64,000 nucleotides of DNA from Verrucomicrobiaceae bacterium E54 (GTDB lineage: Bacteria; Verrucomicrobiota; Verrucomicrobiia; Verrucomicrobiales; Akkermansiaceae): the NCBI GenBank assembly GCA_022548915.1, contig JAKZES010000017.1, positions 1 through 64,000 on the forward strand, read 5' to 3'. Positions 7,784 through 17,300 of the stretch are shown piece by piece (position 1 is the first letter of the stretch; every line of letters starts with the position of its first letter). The notes below the pieces were generated by a model. It had not been told where the DNA came from and ran no database searches. It worked only from the letters and a program-made list of their open reading frames with translations. The translations under genes and the position numbers were made by a program.

Positions 7784-9790
7784 ATGAATTTTCGCCCTGC
7801 GATCAGCCTGCGTATTGCGGCCTTCACCCTGGTGTTGGTCGGCATTTCACCCCTTTCCTCACTCGCCCAGGAAGCTCAATCCTCACATCCGATTGGCCGG
7901 GTGGCCCGCCTGATCAACCCTTCGCTGGTTGAGGTGGAAGACCGCCTCACCTGGCTGGAGAACCGCGTCCGGGGCCTCGCCGTCTACTCCCCGAAGCCCC
8001 TCAAGGAGACCTTTGGCTGGCGCGCCGTGCAGGATGGTGACCAGCCGCCGCCGAGCCTGACCCTTGATTTGGGCGACGTGTATCCGCTGGAGGACATCTT
8101 CCTCGTTCCCGCACAAATTGTCTTGGGTGAGTCCCGCACGCTCTTCCCCATGCGTATCCGCATCGAGGCCGCGCTTGATAAGGACTTCTCGGATGCCCGC
8201 GTGATTTACGAGACCCGGCAGAAGATCCATGAGAACCAGGACGGCTACCCGATGCGCATCGTCGCCCGGGATGTCGACGCCCGCTACGTGCGCCTGCGGG
8301 TGCTGCTCGGGCACCACCGGGGATTCCAGTCGATTTCGAGCCTGGCCGAAATGGTGATCATCTCGGGGGGCGAGCCGGTGTCCTTCGGAGCGAAGGTGTC
8401 CGCCCACGGTTCGCTGGACGATCCCGGTTACTGGGATGCCAACTACGTGATCGACGGCCGTTCCCCGCTCGGCACCTGGGAGGGCGGCAAGTGGACGAAT
8501 TCCCGCGGACAACTGCTCAACGTGCGAGCAGGCGAGCAGGCGGCCAGATGGCAGATTGATCTTGGCCAGGAAACCCCGGTCGAACGGATCGTCATGTTCC
8601 CCGTGCGACTCCCGGAACTCGGGGGGGTCTCCGCCCTGCCCCAAGGCCTGCGGGTCAGCCTCTCCAACGATCCGGAAGAAGCCGGAGTGGCCCGGGAATG
8701 GAGACATCAGGGCGGTGAAACCTACACCCCCATCAGCTTCATCGCCGCTCGAACCCCCGCCCGCTTCGTCACCATCCACGCCGAATCCGCCGTCAATGCG
8801 GGAAGGGATCGCTTCCATCCGATCGCCGAGATCGAGGTCTGGTCGCAGGGCCGGAACCTCGCTCCCGAGGCCGACATCAAGGTCCGGCTGTCGGGTACCG
8901 ACGCCGAGGCCTGCGAAAGCCTCGTGGATGGCTATGCCAATGGCCTCCAGGTCTTCCCGATCGGCGTCTGGCTGCGCCAGCTCACCGAGCGCCGCGCCAT
9001 CGAGGATGAACTCTCCGAGATCGTTCCACTGCGCAACAGCATGGCCGCCGAAAGCGAACTCAACGCCACCTGGGGCGCGTCGGTCGCCATCGGGCTGACC
9101 CTGTTGATACCGGTCGCCTTTGTGGAGCGCCGACGCCTGGTCTCCCGCAAGCAGGTCGACAGCCTGCGCAAACGCATCGCCTCCGACCTTCACGACGATA
9201 TCGGCAGCAATCTTGGCAGCATCTCCCTCATCGCGCGCTCCGCGAAAAAGGACCTCGCGCGGCTCCAGGGCCCCAACGAACTGGCCGAGGACCTCGACGA
9301 GGTGGAAGTGATCGCCCGCGAAAGCTCCCTCGCCATGCGCGACATCGTCTGGCTCCTCGAACGGCGGCAGGATACCATCGGCGACTTCGTCCAGCGGATG
9401 CGCGACTGCGCGCAACGCCTGCTCCGCGACATCGACTACGAACTGGTCTGCCGCTCGAACCGCACCGCCTCGAAGATGACCCTCGACGCCAAGCGCCACC
9501 TCTTCCTCTTCTACAAGGAGGCGCTTCACAACGTCCTCAAGCATTCCCAAGCCACCAAGGTCCGCATCCACGTCCGCGACCTGCGCGACAGCCTCGTCAT
9601 GGAGGTCGAGGACAACGGGATCGGCCTGCCCGTCGACGAGAGCGGCACCCCCGCCGCGGTCCGCAAGCTGGCCGACCGGGCAGCGGTGCTGGAAGGCCGG
9701 CTCGAGGTGAACTCCAAGCAGGGTCAGGGCACAAGCTTGCACCTCGAGGTCAAGCGCAGCATTCTCACCACAGCAAATTCCACGGCATGA
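7784..9790 (+). CDS. sensor histidine kinase with discoidin-like extracellular domains
   Basis: A 668-residue protein. Signal peptide (residues 1-28), then a long periplasmic region of about 380 residues with segments typical of F5/8 type C (discoidin) beta-sandwich folds (for example RWQIDLGQETPVERIVMF and ARFVTIHAES). One membrane helix follows at about 428-446, then a HisKA_3 dimerisation domain with the phospho-acceptor His470 in SDLHDDIGSNL, then a HATPase_c domain with N-box EALHNVLKHS and G-box EDNGIGLP. HisKA_3 kinases pair with NarL/LuxR regulators, and one follows with a 4-base ATGA overlap. The sensor region suggests recognition of a carbohydrate or surface ligand; that is inference. 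Confidence 0.93.
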   Translation: MNFRPAISLRIAAFTLVLVGISPLSSLAQEAQSSHPIGRVARLINPSLVEVEDRLTWLENRVRGLAVYSPKPLKETFGWRAVQDGDQPPPSLTLDLGDVYPLEDIFLVPAQIVLGESRTLFPMRIRIEAALDKDFSDARVIYETRQKIHENQDGYPMRIVARDVDARYVRLRVLLGHHRGFQSISSLAEMVIISGGEPVSFGAKVSAHGSLDDPGYWDANYVIDGRSPLGTWEGGKWTNSRGQLLNVRAGEQAARWQIDLGQETPVERIVMFPVRLPELGGVSALPQGLRVSLSNDPEEAGVAREWRHQGGETYTPISFIAARTPARFVTIHAESAVNAGRDRFHPIAEIEVWSQGRNLAPEADIKVRLSGTDAEACESLVDGYANGLQVFPIGVWLRQLTERRAIEDELSEIVPLRNSMAAESELNATWGASVAIGLTLLIPVAFVERRRLVSRKQVDSLRKRIASDLHDDIGSNLGSISLIARSAKKDLARLQGPNELAEDLDEVEVIARESSLAMRDIVWLLERRQDTIGDFVQRMRDCAQRLLRDIDYELVCRSNRTASKMTLDAKRHLFLFYKEALHNVLKHSQATKVRIHVRDLRDSLVMEVEDNGIGLPVDESGTPAAVRKLADRAAVLEGRLEVNSKQGQGTSLHLEVKRSILTTANSTA

Positions 9791-10440
9791 GCGAGGACAC
9801 CAAAACGATCAGGATCTGGATTCTCGAGGACCACTCGAAATTCGCCAAGCAGATCTGCCGCCTCATCGACAGCGAGGACGACATGGCCTGCGAGAAGGTG
9901 TTCACGCATCCGGATGAGTTGAATGCCGAAATCGAGTTTGGCTCCAAGCTCCCCGACCTGATGCTCTTCGATCTCGGACTGCCCGGAAAGGACGGCCTCC
10001 AGGTACTGCTCGAGGTCCGGGCCCGCGCACCCGAGCAGAAGATCGTCATCCTCACCTCTTTCGACGACCGCGAGCGCGTTTATCGCGCCATCTGCAACGG
10101 GGCCTCCGGCTACCTCCTCAAGACCGCCGATCCCGACGACATCGTCAACGGCATCCGCGGGGTGATGAATGGCTCGGCCACCCTCTCCGGGCCCATCGCC
10201 AGCATGATCCTCGAGGGATTCTCAAAGCTCGGCCCCGTCGAGGAGACCGAGCCGCTGACCAACCGCGAGGAGGAAGTCCTCCGGGCCCTGGTGAAGGGCC
10301 ACATCAAGAAGGAGATCGCCGACCAGCTCGACATCTCCCTTCACACCGTGGACATGCACCTGCGCAGCGTTTACCGAAAACTCCATGTCTGCACCCAGAC
10401 CGAGGCGGTCTCCAAGGCGCTGCGCAAGGGCCTGATCTGA
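9787..10440 (+). CDS. NarL/LuxR-family response regulator
   Basis: A 217-residue regulator overlapping the kinase gene by ATGA. The receiver domain has acidic residues E14-D15, phospho-acceptor D62 in LMLFDLGLPG, T90 and K112. The C-terminal LuxR-type HTH contains EPLTNREEEVLRAL and the recognition helix region ISLHTVDMHLRSVYRKL. It should be phosphorylated by the adjacent HisKA_3 kinase and bind DNA. Its targets are not evident; no inverted-repeat operator was recognised nearby. Confidence 0.95.
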   Translation: MSEDTKTIRIWILEDHSKFAKQICRLIDSEDDMACEKVFTHPDELNAEIEFGSKLPDLMLFDLGLPGKDGLQVLLEVRARAPEQKIVILTSFDDRERVYRAICNGASGYLLKTADPDDIVNGIRGVMNGSATLSGPIASMILEGFSKLGPVEETEPLTNREEEVLRALVKGHIKKEIADQLDISLHTVDMHLRSVYRKLHVCTQTEAVSKALRKGLI

Positions 10441-10571
10441 AGGTCTTTCGCCTCCAGGGCCCCCGTCACCCGACGATTTTCCCCTGACGGGTCCGGTGCG
10501 GCTCGACCATCGCGGTGGCCACTCCCGTTTTCTTCCGTTGCGATTTGAAGTGCCAAGGTCGACCCTCGCGC

Positions 10572-11231
10572 GTGCCCACTCCCCTGCCCTTTCTCGACCC
10601 ATCAACGCCCTCCCTGAAGATCTGCGGCGTCACGACCCCAGGCGACGCCCATCGACTCGCGGAGCTGGGTGTTCACGCCCTCGGTGCCAACTTCTGGCCC
10701 AGGTCGAAGCGCTATCTCGATCCCGCCCTCGGCGGATTCCTGCGTGACCTCGCCGGGTCCATCCTGCGGGTCGGCGTGTTCGTCAATGCCGGCACCGGCC
10801 TCCCGGTTTCGCTCTTCAAGGAGGGACTGATCGATGTGGTTCAACTCCACGGCGACGAACCCGAGTCCGACATCCCCCTGATCCAGCGCCACGGCATTCC
10901 CGTCATCCGCGCCCTCGCGGTGGATGAGAATGGCTCGCTGCCCAACGTGCAGGAGTTCGGCGCCGAAGGAGTGCTGCTCGACGCCCACGCACCCGGTGTC
11001 TATGGGGGCACAGGAGAAACGATCGACTGGGACGCGGCGGGAGACTTCGTGAAAGAGCATCCCAAGCTCCCGGTCATCCTTGCCGGTGGCATCACGCCGG
11101 AGAACGCCGAGGAGGCCTTGCAGACCGTCCGGCCCGCCGCAATCGACATCGCCTCCGGCGCGGAGTCGGCTCCTGGAATCAAGGATTTCGCAAAGGTTGA
11201 GCAACTGATGGCCGCGGTCCGGCAGGCGTGA
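10572..11231 (+). CDS. trpF: phosphoribosylanthranilate isomerase
   Basis: TrpF converts N-(5'-phosphoribosyl)anthranilate to CdRP in tryptophan synthesis. The sequence has the N-terminal LKICGVT with the catalytic Cys, then GANFWPRSKRY, VQLHGDE, LLDAHAPGVYGGTGETIDW with the catalytic Asp, and LAGGITPENAEEA near the phosphate site. I chose the GTG at 10572 (219 residues) because the family normally begins shortly before KICG; a GTG at 10515 would add 19 unusual residues. No other trp genes are adjacent, so the pathway genes are dispersed. Confidence 0.93.
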   Translation: MPTPLPFLDPSTPSLKICGVTTPGDAHRLAELGVHALGANFWPRSKRYLDPALGGFLRDLAGSILRVGVFVNAGTGLPVSLFKEGLIDVVQLHGDEPESDIPLIQRHGIPVIRALAVDENGSLPNVQEFGAEGVLLDAHAPGVYGGTGETIDWDAAGDFVKEHPKLPVILAGGITPENAEEALQTVRPAAIDIASGAESAPGIKDFAKVEQLMAAVRQA

Positions 11232-11367
11232 TCCGGGAGCAACCAGGAAAGACGCGCGACCTCCCGATCCCAAGCCGGAGCGATCAAGGGCTTGGGAGAA
11301 ATTTCCCTTTGAGTCCGTAGAAGGCTGAATCGACTTCCTCGCCTTCAACATCTCCAACTCGGATTGG

Positions 11368-11922
11368 ATGGGTGCTGCGATTTCCGCCTCGGTCATCGCC
11401 GCCGGGCTTGGCGGCGGCATCTGGGCCGGCTACCAGGCCGGGCGCGACGGCAGGAAGCTGGCATTCGCGATGGTTCGCGGGGCAGGCAGAAGCGGGCTGT
11501 TGATCATCGCCTGCACTTCGATCATCGCGCTCTCGATTTCTCTGCACGAGCTCCGCTCGGCAAGAGAGCGCTACCTCGTTCATGATCCGGCCGCTTTTGG
11601 CTGCGAGTGCTTCGGCTGCATGGAGTCTGAGCTGATCTCAAGCCCGACTCCGATCACGAGGGCGCACCTCCAGGCACAGCTGCGCGACCCCATCCGGGTC
11701 CTGCTCTCCGCAACCGCTCCAGGTGCGATCTGGGCTTTTCTCGCCCCGGTATTTGCGCTCCTCGGGGCGGTCCCGGCGGCCATCGCCGGCGGCGTCGCGC
11801 ACACCTTCGGCCTGCGGGCAAGGGAGACCGCCCGCGTCCTCGAGCAAATGGCCGACTACGCAAAGTCCCGGGAACAACCCGCACCCCCATCCCGCCACGC
11901 CGAAATCTCACCTTCGCCCTGA
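11368..11922 (+). CDS. hypothetical membrane protein
   Basis: A 184-residue protein starting ATG at 11368. It has a glycine-rich hydrophobic N-terminal segment (ASVIAAGLGGGIWAGY), a second helix near residues 42-58, a central soluble loop with CECFGC, and a third hydrophobic region at about 110-145 (GAIWAFLAPVFALLGAVPAAIAGG). I do not recognise a family. Its last ~66 bp overlap, in convergent orientation, the 3' end of the methyltransferase gene. Confidence 0.6.
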   Translation: MGAAISASVIAAGLGGGIWAGYQAGRDGRKLAFAMVRGAGRSGLLIIACTSIIALSISLHELRSARERYLVHDPAAFGCECFGCMESELISSPTPITRAHLQAQLRDPIRVLLSATAPGAIWAFLAPVFALLGAVPAAIAGGVAHTFGLRARETARVLEQMADYAKSREQPAPPSRHAEISPSP

Positions 11923-12503
11923 TAGATGAGCAGCACCGCTCCCTCGTCGGCCATGTGCGAAAAGAGGCGCGCCATGAACTCCTCCTCGTCCGGCCACGGA
12001 TAGACGAAGAACAAATCAACCTCCGCCGGATCGAGAAATTCGAACATCGGGTGCGAGGAGGAAGGTCCGCCGGGAACCACCAGATCCTTGCCGCCCATCC
12101 CTTGGACCACTTCGAAACCCTCCGGCAGATAGCTGTCGTGGTGCACCAGGTAGTCGAGTCCCTGGGCGTCGCGAAGCGCCCGGGCCCGCCGGCACAGCTC
12201 CTCCTCCCACTCGATTCCCTCGGCCTGAAAGCCCAACAGGTTCGCCAGCCCCGAGGCCACGCCAAAACCACAGCCAAGCTCGCAGAAGCGCCGTCCGCGC
12301 AGCTCGTGACCCACCACCAGGGCCTCAATCGAGCGGTAGACCACCACCGGATCGCTCGGCACGTAGCGGTAGTAGCGCCGGCCCAGCCCCTCTCCGTAGA
12401 ACTCCTGCGAAACTTCCTCGCTGGCATCGAGCCAGCCATGCACCTCGTCCGGCAGATCCCCGTCCGCCCGTTTCAGCGGAATCTCCTCGAGCCCGTCGAT
12501 CAC
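11856..12503 (-). CDS. class I SAM-dependent methyltransferase
   Basis: About 215 residues from a GTG at 12503. The SAM-binding motif I is recognisable as FCELGCGFGVASGLANLLG, followed by an acidic motif II (AEGIEWEEEL). A later EVDLFFVYPWPDEEEFMARLF region corresponds to the catalytic-domain core. The substrate is unknown. The GTG overlaps the stop of the ROK gene as GTGA (12500-12503), so the two are translationally coupled. Confidence 0.8.
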   Translation of the reverse strand: MIDGLEEIPLKRADGDLPDEVHGWLDASEEVSQEFYGEGLGRRYYRYVPSDPVVVYRSIEALVVGHELRGRRFCELGCGFGVASGLANLLGFQAEGIEWEEELCRRARALRDAQGLDYLVHHDSYLPEGFEVVQGMGGKDLVVPGGPSSSHPMFEFLDPAEVDLFFVYPWPDEEEFMARLFSHMADEGAVLLIYQGEGEISAWRDGGAGCSRDFA

Positions 12504-13534
12504 GTCGCGCCCCGCTGTAGAAGCACCACCAAGGCCGCTCCGATGGCCTGGGAAAGTTCCCCCAGCTCCGCCTCCACAATATTGAGGCGTTTCCGCTGCA
12601 CCGGCCACAGGTATTCGAGCGCCGTCTCGCGCATTCCTCCGAGATAGCGCGCCCGGAACTCCGGCGTGGTGGCATCCGGATCGATCAGGCCGCCACCGAC
12701 GACAAACACGTCGGGGTCCACGGTCATCGAAAGGGTCCCGATCAGCAGGCCCATGGCCTTCGCCTGAAAATCGAACAACTCGAGGGCGAGTTCGTCGCCC
12801 TCCTGTGCCAGGCCACGCAGGGGAAGGATGCGCTCCTTCGGGGTGCCATCCATCTTCGCCAGCGGGTGGTCGGGATAGCGCTCCAGCGCCTCCTCGAACA
12901 GATACGGCAGCCCGGCGAGGCTGGTATACATCTCGAAGCAGCCCCAGTCCCGGCCGCAACCGCACCGGTACGCCTTGGCACCAAGCACCTGCAGCGGAGC
13001 CGGGATGTGCCCGATCTCCATGCCCGAGATTGTCGATCCTTCCAGCGGCAAACCGGTGGCATCGACGAAGGCCCCACCCAAACCGGACCCCGGTGCCAGC
13101 AGGGCGACGCTGCCACCGCCCTTCTCCCGAACCCGCGCCGCCTCGGCCACTCCGGCAAAGTTGCCGTCGTTGCCCATGACCATCGGAAGCCTGCGGCCGA
13201 TCCGCTTCTCCACCGCCGCGGTCATGTCGTCGATGATCCTCCAGCCGTCGAAGGAAGGCGGCAGGTTCGGCGATGCGCCCATGACGCCATACTCGAGATA
13301 CGGACCCGGAACGGAAATGCCGATCCCCTGAACCTGATCCCAGCCCAGGCCGTTGCGCTCGAGGAACTCGTTCGACCCCGCCAGCCAGCCGTCGATCACC
13401 CCGGACGGACCGCCCTCCGATCCGGTCGGCTGCTGCTGCAGATCCATCGAGACGATGGACCCGTCGCCACGCACCGCCGCAATCTTCGAGGTCGTCGCCC
13501 CGCCATCAATACCAATGAAAATCGAATCACTCAT
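12500..13534 (-). CDS. ROK-family sugar kinase (glucokinase-like)
   Basis: A 344-residue protein from the ATG at 13534, preceded by a good Shine-Dalgarno (gggagggg about 9 bases upstream). Features: N-terminal phosphate loop GIDGGATTSKIAAV, catalytic region VMGNDGNFAGVAEA with the ROK Asp, ISGMEIGHIPAPL, and the zinc-binding CGCGRDWGCFE motif typical of ROK kinases. No HTH is present, so this is a kinase rather than a NagC-type repressor. It probably phosphorylates glucose or a related sugar. It is coupled to a methyltransferase gene, which is an unusual partner. Confidence 0.9.
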   Translation of the reverse strand: MSDSIFIGIDGGATTSKIAAVRGDGSIVSMDLQQQPTGSEGGPSGVIDGWLAGSNEFLERNGLGWDQVQGIGISVPGPYLEYGVMGASPNLPPSFDGWRIIDDMTAAVEKRIGRRLPMVMGNDGNFAGVAEAARVREKGGGSVALLAPGSGLGGAFVDATGLPLEGSTISGMEIGHIPAPLQVLGAKAYRCGCGRDWGCFEMYTSLAGLPYLFEEALERYPDHPLAKMDGTPKERILPLRGLAQEGDELALELFDFQAKAMGLLIGTLSMTVDPDVFVVGGGLIDPDATTPEFRARYLGGMRETALEYLWPVQRKRLNIVEAELGELSQAIGAALVVLLQRGAT

Positions 13535-13634
13535 TCGGTCATACCCCTCCCGGGACTCCCTTCCGGGAACACGGCCCGGAGTCTGAAAGTGTCGATCCGG
13601 CACCACAAGCCGATTTTTGGAAGCTTCCCGGCAC

Positions 13635-14309
13635 TCAGCGGGTTTCCTCTATCGGCTCGGGCGAAACAAGAAACTCATCAACCGCCCGGTAGGTCACCCG
13701 CTTCTTCACTGGATCCATGTAGAAGAACACGTAGTTGCGCGTCGTTTTCGACGATGGCCATTTCATGGATTTGATGAGCTTGTTCTCGCCGCCGTCCCTC
13801 ACGCCGAGCATGGCATGATAGTATCTTTCGTCGCCGAATCCCCGTGGCCGCACCACCTTGCCACGCTTGGGCTCAAGTGAAAACTTGGCAGTGCCCAGGA
13901 TGCCCACCACGGTTTTATCGGCATTGTTATAGAAGTAGATATCGCCGGCCCTGAAGCTTGGGTCACGAAATGGAATGACCACGGGTCTGTAACCGGGCTC
14001 GGAACCGGGCAGCAGCAGCAGAACAATAAACGAGTTGCCCTCTTCGGGCAGTTGGATGCTGGCAATGGAAACATTCCTGTCGACCGACCATACACTGAAT
14101 GCTCTCGCCGGTGGCTTAAGTGGTCTTGACAGGTTGTTCATGGGCAGATCGGCGGGCTCCGACCTCGCCTCATTCGTGGCGAGGACCACCTTGCCCAGGT
14201 CTCTGGGAATTCTCTCCGCGAGCAGACGGACCTCGACTTCACCTTCCTTGAGAGGCGCGGCGCCGGCCACCGAAAGCAGAAAAACACAGATGAAGCCCAG
14301 TCGAATCAC
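13635..14309 (-). CDS. secreted hypothetical protein
   Basis: About 224-227 residues, starting from GTG at 14309 or TTG at 14318. A clear signal peptide (VIRLGFICVFLLSVAGA) precedes a beta-rich mature region of about 205 residues. No catalytic motif or known family is recognised. It begins only a few bases after the stop of the giant pseudopilin-like gene (14322), so the two almost certainly form one operon. Confidence 0.7.
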   Translation of the reverse strand: MIRLGFICVFLLSVAGAAPLKEGEVEVRLLAERIPRDLGKVVLATNEARSEPADLPMNNLSRPLKPPARAFSVWSVDRNVSIASIQLPEEGNSFIVLLLLPGSEPGYRPVVIPFRDPSFRAGDIYFYNNADKTVVGILGTAKFSLEPKRGKVVRPRGFGDERYYHAMLGVRDGGENKLIKSMKWPSSKTTRNYVFFYMDPVKKRVTYRAVDEFLVSPEPIEETR

Positions 14310-14321
14310 GCACAGCAATGT

Positions 14322-17300
14322 TCAAACTTCACGGGGGTTTAGCCAGCGAAATGAAACGATCCGGAATTGCCGACCAAACTCGCGGTTCACCGCCTCGGTG
14401 AGGTCGGCCGCCTCCGTTTCAGGAGTGTCGGCGCCGTCGATGTAGTCGCTCTGGCGCTCGACCACGGCCTCGCACCATGCTCGGGCAAGCACCTTCCCGC
14501 CGGCGTCGACCGATTCCCCATAGCTGCGGATGATGAAGCTGTCGGAGCGGACCGAGAGAACCGGAGCAATCGGAGTCAGGATGTCCGCCTGCCTGACGAT
14601 GGAGGGAGCGCCGTAGTGCATCACGCCTTGCTCGGCCTCGGGAAACTCAAAACGACCTGCCGTCGCCCCGGAGACGCTGCGGCCGGAGTTCTGTCTCCTG
14701 TTGACGGTAACCTCATCGGAGTCGAGGGCGCTCTGGATCGCGCCGGAGCGTGCAAGTTCCTCGTCGCCGCCGATGCGCCGGTTGACAAAGTCGGCGAGAC
14801 TGAGGAACGGCCCGCGCCTGCGCACCTCCCTGACGATCCCACGGGCAAGGCTGTCGATTTCGTCGTCACTCAACGTCCGGCGACCGTTCCACTGTTCGGG
14901 TTGCATCGCTGCCTGGTCCTCGATGATCTCGGCGAACGGGCCAAACAGGCTGGCGACAGGAGTGTCGCCATCGGCGTCGTCAATCGTTTCCGCGCCGGAG
15001 TCGCTCCGAACTACGACCTCTCGATCCTTCAGGGCTCCGAGCACCGCCTTCCACGCCTCCACGGAGGTCGAGTTCACATTGAACATCCCATCGACCCGCA
15101 GGTAGCCGGCGACCTCGCGGATCGAATCCTGGGTCGGTCGACCACCTGAGAACCAGGAATCGACCAGTTCTTCCGGGTCGCGCCCGCCGAGGTCAGGCAG
15201 ATAGCGTGCCGTGGGCAGTTCCTTTTGTTCCCCGAAAAACTCGCGGGCGACCGTCTCCTGGTCTTTCGCCTCGCTGAAAGCCGGGGTAGGCTGGGGTGCG
15301 ATGCCCGACAGGAAGTAGTCATCCCAGAGCTCGCGGTTGGCGAGGTACGAGTGGTCTGCGAGCGGGTGTGGATAACCGCTTATGTTGTAGGTTGTCTTGT
15401 CCGGCGGAATCACGGACGGAGCCAACGAGTTTCCGATGGCGTGGGAAATCTGTGGCTCCAATGGGTAGATTCGATTCGTATGATCAGGTTTTCTGCCATC
15501 AAAACAAGGCAATCCCCTGTTTGGCATGTTGAACCCGTTGGCACACGAATGCTGCAGCGCAGCGAGCGAGATGATCGGCTGCCGCGGCACACTGTGGGTG
15601 GTCACGAAGTTCGAGCCGAATTCGGCACCGAGACTGGATCCGAAGTACCCCTGGCCGGAGAGCGACTCGTCCAACGGGGCGTCCAGCCAACTCGTCATCC
15701 CGATGGTCGTTGTCTCGAAGGGCATCATGTCGCGCTCCCTCTTCGACAGATCGTAAAAATTAAGACTGTAGGCCCGCGGATTGAACCTCGCCATCGTCCT
15801 CGACCCCGACAGATTCTCCTCCTCTGTTTTCACAAAGTAGGAATGGAGCATGAACGGCACCTTTTCACTGATCAGTGCCCCCACCGGAAGATCACGTGTC
15901 ATACTTGGGCCGTCGATCACCGGAAACACCTCGGGATGCTCATCGGCCCGAATATCCAGAGGGTTCGGCCCCCAGTACTGCCCGTATCGCCTCTGCTCGC
16001 CGACTTGAACACGCGAATAGCCCACTCGGCTGTCCACGGACATGAAGCTTTGAAGGCTCCCTCCCCTGCCACCGAGATTCAACCAGACGTGCGTGAGCGC
16101 GAACTTTGGTGAATTGCCCGACTCGGCCCTCTGCCTCGGAGTAACGCTGTAGGAGATCGTGTCATTCGGCGACACGACGACGCGATCCACGTCAGCCGCG
16201 TTGGTGAGAGAGCTGGTTTCGGCAACCAAGGGCACGCGGGCACCACCTCCGTAGTTGAAACCCTTCTTGCCGTTGAAGCCCTCCCAGCCACCGACACTCT
16301 GCCCCCGCTGGTCGCTGGACAGATCGCCATCCTGAGAAATCTTAACCACTTCCCCGGGCTTCAGGGTCAAGGTCTCCGCCACTCCGGCATTCAGCTTCAG
16401 GAAATTTCCATCATTTTTCCAATTTGATGACTTGAGAATGGAACAGCGGATATCCGGTCCACCATTGATGGAAATATTGATGTCATATGGAATCATCCAG
16501 AAAGAGTAGAGATAATTCCATCTCGGACTGCCGTTGACCAAGTGTCTCGGAATGTCCACCGCGACGTCCAGCGGGTTCCAAAGCGTCACGACCGGATCAA
16601 AGTTCAACCAAATAACATATTTCCCGGCCTCACTAGGGTGTGGATCGGCCTCAAATGAATAGATCGTCTGATAATTGATGGTGACAGGGTGCTTGAGCCG
16701 ATCCCAGGGGTCGGTGTTGAGTTCATCCTCGGTGCGCTTGGTCTGCAAGTATGGCGCGGTCGAAGGAAGATTGCCGCCCGTGGTGTAATTCAAGCCACCA
16801 CCGTAGTTGAGCTCCTTGTAGAGATGGTAATAGCTCCAGAGCTCCATGAAATTGACACCCACCTCATCGTTCCCTGTCATATCACTCCTCACCGTGTAGA
16901 GGATGTTCTCGGGATCGGATAGATCCGGAGGGTCCGTGTAGGTCTCCATTTTCATCGACAGATCCTTGCGGAAGCCCCCTGAACGGACATTCGTCAGCAT
17001 GCCGGTGGAAAATGCCGACAAGTCATGAAACAGCGGACGGGGCCCGTCTGGGTCGGCAACCAGGTGCGCACTTTGCTGCCAGCTGGTCACTTTCGGCAGC
17101 CTTGGATCGTCCGTGGCCAGCAGCGAGAACGGTCTCGTATCTGCAACTTCCGCCAGCTCGACCGCATTGCGTGGCGCAGCTTGGATGTTGTTGCGGACGA
17201 CAGCCAGGGTGTCGCCTTCGGCGGGCGCCGGCGTGCCGAGCGCGGCTTTCACACCCTGGTCGCCGACCCACCACGCCAGGCGACCACCGGGTGACCCATC

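Noticed and set aside
10462-10491. 7-bp inverted repeat after the response regulator as a terminator
   Set aside because: The loop is 16 nt and there is no T-run after the stem, so a terminator is not supported.
11856-12965. Longer methyltransferase start reaching into the ROK gene
   Set aside because: The extra N-terminal residues are a shadow of the ROK coding sequence. The GTGA overlap at 12500-12503 gives a clean start.
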